From: Nephromyces sp. MM_2019
Taxonomy: Eukaryota > Apicomplexa > Aconoidasida > Nephromycida
Assembly: GCA_015657535.1 (NCBI GenBank)
Contig: JADHZB010001919.1
Location: 1-16,084, forward strand
Length of the DNA stretch: 16,084 nucleotides
Direction: 5' to 3'
The notes below the pieces were generated by a model that worked only from the letters and a program-made list of their open reading frames with translations, was not told where the DNA came from and did no database searches. Shown here in pieces: positions 8,168-16,084 of the stretch (positions are counted from its first letter, which is position 1; each line of letters opens with the position of its first letter). The position numbers and the translations under genes are program-made.

Positions 8168-8746
8168 TATTTCTTTGGAAGATCAGCTCGATCAATTGGT
8201 ATAAAAATACGCAATGGAGTGGTAAGTGACGCTATGGCAGTGGCTGAGCTTCATGGTGATGCTTTTCAAGCTGGAAAGAGTTCACCCAAAGTGAAGTCAC
8301 TTTGCAAATCTTTTATGCAATATTATCCTAGTAGCTCATTCAAGTGGTACCAACGATGCAGCTACCCTGTTTTAGTTATTAAAGACTTTTTCTAGATGAT
8401 CTTAGCTGCGTTGCATTCAATCGTCCCCAAATTTATTCTAGTTGTGCAGCTAGCCAATCATAATAAAAAAGCTTTGCCATCTATGTCCAGAGAAATACAT
8501 CACTGTCACCGCTTACATCCAAAATACGAGTCTGCAAGCTACCAATACATGAAGCAACTTGAATCAAAATCGTTAGTCTCTAAAGCCGGAATATTTTTTT
8601 GTATTCATGTTATACCCTCGATGAAATTATGTACTATTGTGCAGAAAGCTTATACTTTATGCTCAGTGAAGTGGCCAGCTTTGCGGCATTTACATCTACT
8701 ACTTGTTGCTGTTGGCCAAAGCTTCCAAATAAGGGAAAATTATTGA
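8168..8746 (+). CDS. Coding-like plus-strand region with a phase-matched intron; unrecognised
   Basis: One frame is open for 75 codons, meets a single TAG at 8393-8395, then is open for 116 more codons to TGA 8744-8746. About a dozen stops would be expected by chance. An ideal donor GTG|GTAAGT (8222) and an acceptor ACTTTTTCTAG ending at 8395 are both phase 0, so the TAG can be the last bases of a 174-nt intron. The second exon has a Tyr/Gln/Lys-rich stretch (KYESASYQYMKQLESKSLVS) and a Leu/His-rich end (WPALRHLHLLL). The upstream acceptor is unclear; GGAAG|A at 8181 is one choice. The arrangement loosely resembles the start of a Ty3-type reverse transcriptase, but no catalytic motif is seen. 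A decayed gene is the alternative. Confidence 0.4.
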
Positions 8747-9776
8747 GTCCTAAAAGATGATTAATATCTTGAAATTGCTGCAAAACTGGCCATAATTTTA
8801 GTGAAGGCGGCCATTATCCGTAGAGTGAATTCGTAAAGCTACGCGGGAATGTGCAAGTTAAAAGCCCCTCAGGTTTCATATCAGTAACAATCTGATATAT
8901 CCAACAATTTGTAGCGTCCAAGAAAATATGTGCTGCAGCAACTATTATTTACCTAAAATAGGACTTTCTCCAAGTATATGCACTTCAGACTTTGCTTTCA
9001 AAACTTAAATACAACTAGCACACCTTGTTTCGAAAATTACATACGCTAAACTAGGGTAGAAAGGATTTTTTTTTTTGAGCCACACAAAAGCACCATCGAA
9101 ACCATATACTTGGAAACTGTAAAGACTAGAGAGTTTCCTATAATCAAATGCTGTGGCACAAAACATTTTGCGCACTAAAGCTCACAACAAACTTACTTTT
9201 TATGGTGACAACTGGCCTGTTCATCTAATGGCAGTAATCATGGAGGTGATACACGCCTTAAATCCCGAGTGCAGCCTATTGCTACGCTCGCAAAGCAGAA
9301 AAGTTTTGCCTATCATACAATTCTAGTAGTGTGTAGCACGCAGGAAAAATTTTTCAGCAACATAAGTCAGGCGTCAAAAAGCAAGTTGGTTAGCATCCAT
9401 AGTACTAACTCAAAAGCTAAGCTCTGATGGAAAATTATGACGGGAATTAGTCGGAGGTCCACATCCTTAAGCGGGGCTGCATTATACAATCACAGCCATT
9501 ATTTTTAGGGGCATCTTATCAAGTCCTGTATCTGAGGTCTACTTTATCGCTTGATTACTACTAATCAGTTCACGTCAAAAAATTTTCAAGCAGGAACTCG
9601 GCAAAAAAATTGCCACTAGTGTTTAAACGCGATAAATTTGTCTTGCTGAGCCTTGTAAAGTCAACAAATTTTTTTGTCACTAAAAGCAGATTCAAGCTTT
9701 TAAGTGCAGTACCGCTATTCTCAACAACATGAAGTTTTACAGTGCGGTATAATTTGATGGTTAAGAAAAAAAAGTT
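8747..9776. other. No gene seen
   Basis: About 1 kb of AT-rich sequence with frequent stops in all six frames and no ORF above 60 codons. No reverse transcriptase YxDD motif is visible, although the segments on either side faintly suggest a decayed retroelement. Confidence 0.5.
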
Positions 9777-10423
9777 TTGTATTGCAGCATATTTTTAGCA
9801 AATAATAATGTAGCAAAAAGCAACTCAAAAGCTAAATTAACATTAATGATTTTGTACTGCGATGCATCCAGGGCTGCCCTTGCATGCCTTAGCCAGTCTT
9901 TCAAAGAGTCCAGTTGCAGCACAATCATCCATGCCGTGGCTACTGTTTGGAAATATCCTTAATTTTTCCACCCAACACACGGACAGCAGAAAAGTCAGCA
10001 TGAGAACGCTTCAAATTGATGTACCAGCTCCGAGTGTGCTCTGTAGGCGCCTGCACTCTAACAACCTGGACAAGGGAATTTTACTGGTTCCTAAATAGGT
10101 TACTGGACCTGGCTGTTCAGACCAGAAAAGCGGGCGCGCCCTTGTTAAATGATGTCACAGCGAAAGAATACCCCCATAATACGATCAGTTACCGGATACA
10201 TTTTTCAAAATCTACCAGAGGTTCTCACTTCTGCTGTTTAAAGATTGAATTAAGCGTATTGCTGGTCCAGAATTTCCACGTTGTTTACGATAAAGAAGAA
10301 AGAAGGAAATTTCGTGGCGACATTTTTTGTGTCTTTCATGCTAAAAGAGGTGCTGCAGCACATAGCTTAGAAGACGCTAGTTGCTTGTTCAAGGGGGTGC
10401 CTTTTGAGATAATCTGCCTATAA
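9777..10423 (+). pseudogene. Overlapping ORF fragments, possible decayed retroelement (weak)
   Basis: Three plus-strand ORFs in different frames overlap: 9777-9962, 9862-10098 and 10016-10423. The first carries LMILYCDASRAALACLSQSF then AVATVWKY. This is similar in order to the CDAS...LSQ and A-x-x-x-(V)W-x-(Y) landmarks of Ty3/Gypsy RNase H, but about ten residues shorter between them. The second has FSTQHTDSRKVS where such enzymes have a TDH-containing strand. The third, 135 codons, shows no family. The frame changes would mean decay. This could equally be chance; no integrase or YxDD was found. Confidence 0.2.
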
Positions 10424-11150
10424 GCTGAATGAGGCAACGCCGCCACTTGTTTGCTACACACCAGTACTAAAGTATGATGGCTTCCTTGGTGGAGCGACAA
10501 AAAAGACACCTGTTTTGGTAGCCAGCATAGCAAGGAATCGCTAAGGGATCACATAAGAGCAGGTCAACCCCACCCTGCCAATCTGCATAAATTATCTATT
10601 CTCTCATGGGTTATACGAAGTGGTGCCGCAAGTCTAAACATATTTCGAATGTGTGCTGTTGCTAGACTGAGATAATCAACGTGTACTTGCAAGCTGTCAA
10701 AACTGCACTAGTCACTGCATGTGGTGTACGCTTTTTAGTTGTACACAAATAGGAACATTTATGAATGCTAAAAGGGTAGCTTAAGATTCTGCTATGGTTC
10801 ATTGAAATTTGCTTCGGCGCCACGCAGAGATAAGCTCAAGCTTTTACAGGAAATCATACACTGTGAGTAAGTCTAAGCAGAGAGCAAGCTTAATACTCGT
10901 TATTAAACCTAAAGTTAGCGGATACGGATTTTTCACGGTTAAGACATTCTCAGAAACTTTGTCGTTCAACACATTTTGTGATGTTAAAATGGGAAGTCAT
11001 AAATAATAAATGGGGCCTGGCATTTTTTACCCGGAACTAGCAGCTTCGTGGTACTTTCTAAGCACATTATAATCTTAGTGGACCCCAGGCTACACAAGTA
11101 TACCAAATGGATACTTCTTCCTTCGTGGTCATATGATATAGCAAATTGCT
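10424..11150. other. No supported gene
   Basis: Only short ORFs (10336-10533 minus, 10809-11006 plus) with no motif or splice context. Slightly higher G+C than the flanks around 10.4-10.6 kb. Confidence 0.4.
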
Positions 11151-11357
11151 CTAGGCACAAGCATCCCGGATATGTTTGAAGAGACTATCCGTTGTTTTAG
11201 AGGGGTGTTTATCCAATAATCTAATGAAGAAAAAGGACACGACTGGCCGATAGTGCTGACTCTCGCAAAGTTGAGGGCTTCCTAGCAACAAACCGTAGAC
11301 ATGGGATTTAGTGAGGTATTTGTGGGGTAATCTAGCGAAAAATTCCCATTTCTCCAT
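11151..11357 (-). CDS. Small ORF, 68 codons, uncertain
   Basis: ATG in the context GGAAAATGG, preceded by TTTTTATAAAGG and an in-frame TAA. The product begins MEKWEFFARLPHKYLTKSHV and has an aromatic patch (FFFIRLL) and a basic tail. The composition looks protein-like, but there is no family match, no flanking exon and only 207 bp. Confidence 0.2.
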   Translation of the reverse strand: MEKWEFFARLPHKYLTKSHVYGLLLGSPQLCESQHYRPVVSFFFIRLLDKHPSKTTDSLFKHIRDACA

Positions 11358-11415
11358 TTTCCTTTATAAAAATACCCCATCTGAAATATTGCCACGGAGC
11401 TTGGCCGTACGATAG

Positions 11416-11856
11416 AAAAGTACAGCTAGGAAACAAGTATCTCAAAGTACGGCAATTAAATATAGCAAAGTATTCACAATATATCATCAAAAGGTCATTA
11501 CGGCATTTCTTATGGGCTGCGTCAACAAAAGGAGAGTGCTGCTCCCCACCCTTCCGCCTCCTTTAGACGTTATGGTACTATATGATTCAGTAGAACTATG
11601 CGATTTTAAGAGATCTTGCACTACCTCGATGCAGCGTATGTATTCAGTCAAGGGGGGTGCTACCTGCAATAAGAATCTTAGTTTAGGATTCGCCAGTGAA
11701 GATCTAGATAGTAGAACCGATGATATCCACGGCACGATGCAACAAAAAACACTTGCGTGCCTTTTTTGCGATACGAGATTTAGGCTAACGACGCTAGCAC
11801 TGGAACATCTAGCTATGGATGAATGTTTCGGCAGCGTGGACGACCACTATTCTTAG
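11416..11856 (+). CDS. Open frame with a C2H2-type zinc-finger-like motif
   Basis: Open for 146 codons from just after TAG 11413-11415 to TAG 11854-11856; first ATG at 11512, giving 114 residues. Near the end it reads LACLFCDTRFRLTTLALEHL and then AMDEC: C-x2-C-x12-H-x5-C (C83, C86, H99, C105 from the ATG) with Phe at F90. C-x2-C-x3-F and x12 to the first His are the normal C2H2 finger spacing; the last ligand would be Cys and the usual Leu is Ala. One degenerate finger at the C-terminus is weak evidence. It could be an exon of a spliced gene, since the frame stays open upstream of the ATG. The antisense ORF 11487-11735 is a shadow. Confidence 0.3.
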   Translation, partial: KSTARKQVSQSTAIKYSKVFTIYHQKVITAFLMGCVNKRRVLLPTLPPPLDVMVLYDSVELCDFKRSCTTSMQRMYSVKGGATCNKNLSLGFASEDLDSRTDDIHGTMQQKTLACLFCDTRFRLTTLALEHLAMDECFGSVDDHYS

Positions 11857-12889
11857 TGGTATATGCTAGCCTCATGTAAACATCATGGACTTACTACTCG
11901 AGAGGGTGCAATAAAACTCTGAGCCGTAAACCTAAGCAGTCTTTCATCAGCAACCTGGTTTTAGGCAGATTCATACTCAATTTGGATGAGAGAAGTCATC
12001 CCAGCTACTAGTGCTCATTAAAAACCGCAGCTAATAACTATATTAAAATAGACTAGAAGAACATATACGATAATAATTCTTCTTGTGGGTCCAAATTACC
12101 AGAAGCTAAATGATCATGCCAAAAGTATAGCAGTTTTCTAATAAGGTTGAGCTGTTTACGATTGGAACAAGGGCTATGTTATTGTACTATTCAGCGGCAG
12201 CTTCGTCCGGGAGAAAAAAGAGTATTGAACTTTCCAGACAATTTTCGTGCTAAATGTATACCGTCTTTTGATGACCTAATTTTCGCTGTTTCCTGACCAC
12301 AGCTGCACATTAAGCTGCTGTTATTACGTACACTTAACGTCCTCGCTCATGGATTGCTATCGTAGATTTCTGTGTATTATTCACTTCCTCCTGGTGTATT
12401 TATTTAACGTTTTCATCGCTAAATTTATGTGAGTTTCTGCCTGTTTTGCAGGTAAAATATCTGTTATAAAACTTAAATGATCAACTATACCCCATGAGCA
12501 TAGGGCTTCCAGCGAAAGTGTAAGCATGGTATATCACTAGCCATGACACTAGTTTTGGTAGCAACATAGCATGGTTTTTTCTTGGTAGAAAAATATTGTT
12601 TTGCAGCCTGTCAGACATTATGCATGTGCTACAAAGCTCTTAGATGTAAAAAGCTTAACCGTGGTTGCTTATTTAGCCTGCTTAATACTGATCTTCCATA
12701 TATAGTTGAACCGGTGAGAACGTTGAAAATTTGGAGAAATGAGTAACTAGGGCTTACAACAAGCCTTCTATACTGGCAGGTTTTTGTAACTAAATTTTTT
12801 TGAGCAGCTGCGAGAGTGTGATTAATATGCACTGCAAGCATTATAAAGACGCAGTGTAACATGCACAAGGCTATACAATCAGCAAGCAT
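11857..12889. other. No supported gene
   Basis: AT-rich with stops throughout. It contains a good acceptor-like string, TTTCTGCCTGTTTTGCAG, ending at about 12451, but only a short frame follows it. A minus ORF of 86 codons (12629-12889) has no recognisable motif and is not supported. Confidence 0.4.
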
Positions 12890-13894
12890 TTTATTTTAAA
12901 TTAAACTACTAGATGGAGGAAAAGCATTACTTTGCTTTTTTACTACAAAATTTAAGCGAATTGGAAATTAAAATTTTTTCACACGCAGCTAACGTCCACT
13001 AAGCTAATTTTGTTTGAAACAATTTATATTAGCCAAGCTATAAGAACTTGTTCCTTTTGTACCTGTACCAATGGGTTACGAGTTATCCTCGAGATGGGGG
13101 TAAGTTATTCTGATGAGCTTCTAGTCACTGTTATAATTTCATTAAAGAAAGCTGCTAATCACATGTTCTACCCCCAATAATGCCGCTACAAGCTAGCATA
13201 CATAAATGCCGAACTTGACTTAAAGAGGAACCAATACCAATAATTAGATCGCTGCACAAAACCAAAATGCTTGCTTTCTAAGTTTAGCAATGCGCTAATT
13301 ACCAAAGCGACTTTTATAGACAACTGCATGCAGGAGAGGATACCTCATTTAATTCTAGCAATAAATATGCTGAACCAGCTCAAACGAGAAACTTAAAAAA
13401 GGGGCATTTGATACGCTGTTGTACATTTGTTTGATAAGATAATTTTATATGGATGCGGTTATTCTATGGTTAACCATACCAAGATTTTCCACCTGACTCT
13501 ACAATTTAGTGATTTTAGCAAACTCGTACTGCAGTCACAGAGATTGCGTATCGAAAATCTGAAAAGAGGAAATACCAAGTGATCATGGTATTAAAACTTT
13601 ATACGGTAAATTCTTCAATAATAATAGCATACAATTGGCTATTTTTTTCTTGCAGTTTTAGAGTTTACGATCGGCAAGGTTTCTTAAAAATCCGGATCAA
13701 TGAAAGTGCACGACTTTGCTTATCATATCGCTTTATTGTGTATGTTGTAATAAAGTAAGAGCAGATTTGAACTCCAAACTATATATTTATGGTAAGAATT
13801 ATTCATAGCTCCGAAACATTAAAGCCTGTAGCAGCTTCCTGTTACTCTGCAGTTTAATCCTCTTTAAACTTCGTTCTAAATTAAAAAAAGACAA
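12890..13894. other. No supported gene; isolated exon-like donor
   Basis: Mostly AT-rich with dense stops. At 13071 an ATG opens MGYELSSRW and ends at the strong donor GG|GTAAGTT (13100), but no partner acceptor is clear. Confidence 0.35.
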
Positions 13895-13981
13895 CCTTTC
13901 TTCCTGTTTCCTTATACAAGCAAAGAGCTTCTAGCAATAGCAGCCTTTTTTGCTGTTCCCCCATGCAAGCAAAGAGCTTCT
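13895..13981. repeat. Diverged 49-bp tandem duplication
   Basis: CAAGCAAAGAGCTTCT occurs at 13917-13932 and 13966-13981, 49 bp apart. The roughly 20 bp before each copy are also similar (pyrimidine-rich with CTGTT and CC), so the unit is longer than the exact match. Confidence 0.7.
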
Positions 13982-14010
13982 GCCAGAAGTGGATAAAATA
14001 CTACACATCT

Positions 14011-14026
14011 CTTACCAGCTGGTAAG
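14011..14026. repeat. Perfect 16-bp palindrome CTTACCAGCTGGTAAG
   Basis: Self-complementary over all 16 bases with no spacer. Its halves look like back-to-back splice donors (CAGCTGGTAAGG). Could be a protein-binding site or chance. Confidence 0.8.
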
Positions 14027-15369
14027 GTAAAAAAAGGCTTTATTCTGCGATTGATTCCGCCGGAAAATTTTTATAGCTCTCTTTAGAAAAGATACTTTAG
14101 GGCTGAAACCGAAGAGTTTTTCGTCTAATAAACAGACGCAACATCGTGTGCTTATGGAAAATCGGGTTAAGCGGATGCCAGCAAATTTTATTCATCTCTT
14201 TCTAGCTTTTCTTTTTTATTTTTTCCGGGTGCCACACACTTGCTTAATGTAGCTAAAATGCTCATTTGCGCATAAAGATGATTTTTTCCACAAATTGCCT
14301 GCGATTTTATTGGTGGTAAGCACTCCCGCTTTTTCCCTACTACGCCATCGAGCACTCTGCCAAGAAGTGAAAAGCCACAATATAACGAAATTTGCGCGAA
14401 TCTTTGGTTACTCCACCGTTTAATTACTGAAAATTAATCATGATAACTGCAGTGCCATGAATACGGAACAATAACCCGCAAAATAATTTATTCAGGCAGT
14501 TTTACTGCCTTTTCTTGGGTATTTTACTGTTTTTTTTCCGATATTTTTACGACCTTTGCTTTTTTTAGAGATCTACCGTTACCATGGAGTATTATCCCAT
14601 ATTAATATTTTTGAGAGCATTTAGAAGCTGCAAAAAATGTGTTTCTCAAGATGTGATAATATAGCCAATCTGTATTTTTTCTATCATATAGACATATTTA
14701 TCTAGTACGGGTTTTATTAGCAGAGAGACTTATGCGGTTCGCACTTTTTCGCATCGTATAGCCTTCATGACTAAGTATGCATAATCTGAAAGATACAAAC
14801 TTATAAAAAAATCTCTTTTGCATTATTTCTCCGCCTCCATATATTAATATTGCTAGGTTTATGGCAAGGAATAAAGCCTCCTATAGTTACCTTAATTTCT
14901 AGTCAATATTGCAAAGAAACTAAAAATAGTAGACACTACAGCAGGCGATAGCCTCTTCAAGTTGTGATACTTGCTAATATGTATAGGAAGCAATACTCGC
15001 TCCGGCTTAAGATGCAGTCATAAGCTTTATATACTTTTGCAGCTCTTAAGTAGTAGACAGGAATTTCTTAGATTACACTGGGTAAAAGCTCGCACTGAAA
15101 TATAACATAAGGACCTAGTTGTACCGTAGAGTGAAATTATTAGTAAAAAGAAGGTGAATGAATAAGAGGAATATGTATGCTTTTGATTACTTGGTAAGAC
15201 ATTCTCTAGAAGCAGAATAAGCTTTACTGTTTGGTGTGCTACTCCGTTGGGCTGCAGTAGAAAAGCGGCAGCTGAGCTGCTGACCTAGGTGTGTTGCTGA
15301 AGCTACTCATCTAGTGTGCTAGGTAATTAGCGTAAGCAGCTAAACTAGTAAAGCATCCTATCTATGAAA
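14027..15369. other. No gene seen
   Basis: 1.3 kb of AT-rich DNA with no ORF above 60 codons and frequent TAG/TAA in every frame. No structural RNA recognised. Confidence 0.5.
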
Positions 15370-15556
15370 GCAACCAATCTCCCACATAGCTAATCCACAA
15401 AAAGTAGCTAATCCCTCAAACAAACACTAAATCCCCTAAAAATGCACACACCAAATCTCCTGGGTCCGCATACACAAAAAATCTCCCAGACAAGCACCAA
15501 GTCTCCCAAACAAACACCAAATTTCACAAACACCAAATCTCCCAAACGCACACACA
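15370..15556. repeat. Degenerate 15-25 bp tandem repeat, CAAATCTCCCAAACAAACAC-like
   Basis: About nine imperfect units built on CCAAATCTCCCA and CAAACACCAAAT with variable spacers, AC-rich on plus. The minus ORF 15408-15608 (repeating GDLV and FGVC) is only its translation. Confidence 0.75.
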
Positions 15557-16084
15557 AATAATGCCCTCTCAGCCAACTGTGTGCTGCCAGATAGACGTAC
15601 CTACTCACCGAAGTGAGTTCCCGAGCCTCTTGCTGCCTTGTTTTTGGCTTAGTGGCTACATGAGGCTTCGCAATGAAGTTTTTAACGCATTAAAATGCTC
15701 CCTCCTCCTTTTTCTTTATTTTTTTTTAAGCTCCTTCAACGTTTATATATGCCGCCACACTTCCCCTAAATAAAGTCTTTCGATCAACTTTTTTTGCTCC
15801 ATGGCCTAGTCAAACCTCCAACCTCTCCCCCTCCCTTATGTTTTGAAGGTCATTATTGGTTGTATAAGCTTGCACAGAGACTATTTTGATGACCAGCTGG
15901 TTCCCAGCAGCTGAAGGTATGTTTTTGGATATAAGGGTTTACTTCTTCATTCATGTGTGTGTTTGAATTTTCCAGATGATGCAAAATAGTAGAGTTCATC
16001 CCTAAGAGAGCTGCAGTGGGCTCGTAGAGATTTGTTGCAGAGCGGTGGGGGGGAGGAATACGTTCCGTAAGGGGTGGGTTATGA
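15557..16084. other. No supported gene; G-rich right end
   Basis: A 70-codon plus ORF (15561-15773) has no motif and is not supported. A 5-bp hairpin CTCAC-CGAA-GTGAG lies at 15604-15617. The last 45 bp carry a G-run and are G-rich on plus. Confidence 0.4.

Noticed and set aside
15408..15773. ORFs at 15408-15608 (minus) and 15561-15773 (plus)
   Set aside because: The first translates a degenerate repeat; the second is a short ORF without motif or splice context.

Overview
The window looks like nuclear DNA from a eukaryote. It is AT-rich (about 60-65% A+T by eye), has no bacterial-style gene packing, and holds long simple-sequence tracts. Reading frames break off exactly at GT...AG introns with pyrimidine-rich 3' ends such as TTTTTTCTGCAG and CTTTCTTTTCAG. 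Low gene density, Ser/Glu-rich proteins and 0.2-1 kb introns would suit a protist, but no marker fixes the lineage. No tRNA, rRNA, CRISPR array or bacterial operon was seen.

Left part (1-7352, minus strand): one large spliced gene, unrecognised. I can chain nine exons whose splice phases all agree: 7352-6824, 6181-3640, 2921-2882, 2617-2311, 2095-1932, 920-815, 782-711, 551-450 and 250-1. This gives about 1,370 codons, and the gene leaves the window at its 3' end. The two big 5' exons (847 and 176 open codons) are secure; the small 3' exons are inferred from splice sites and phase. The N-terminal 800 residues look disordered, acidic and Ser/Glu-rich; the remainder looks more globular. The introns hold a ~600-bp CA/CACACT/GAGACACACACTCT tract, a perfect 14-bp hairpin and a small 21-bp repeat.

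Centre (7353-8746): only 65 bp separate the proposed start of the large gene from a plus-strand ATG. That ATG opens a short exon ending in a perfect G|GTAAGT donor, followed by a phase-matched exon at 7633. A G-rich heptamer array (7751-7868) comes next, then a second plus-strand coding-like stretch (8168-8746) with another G|GTAAGT donor and a phase-matched CTTTTTCTAG acceptor.

Right part (8747-16084): mostly AT-rich sequence with many stops in every frame. It has scattered ORF-like segments: a weak RNase H-like CDAS stretch near 9.86 kb, a 135-codon ORF at 10.0-10.4 kb, a 146-codon open frame at 11.4-11.9 kb with C2H2-type finger spacing, and degenerate repeats at 13.9 and 15.4-15.6 kb. I cannot assign a function to any gene here with confidence.
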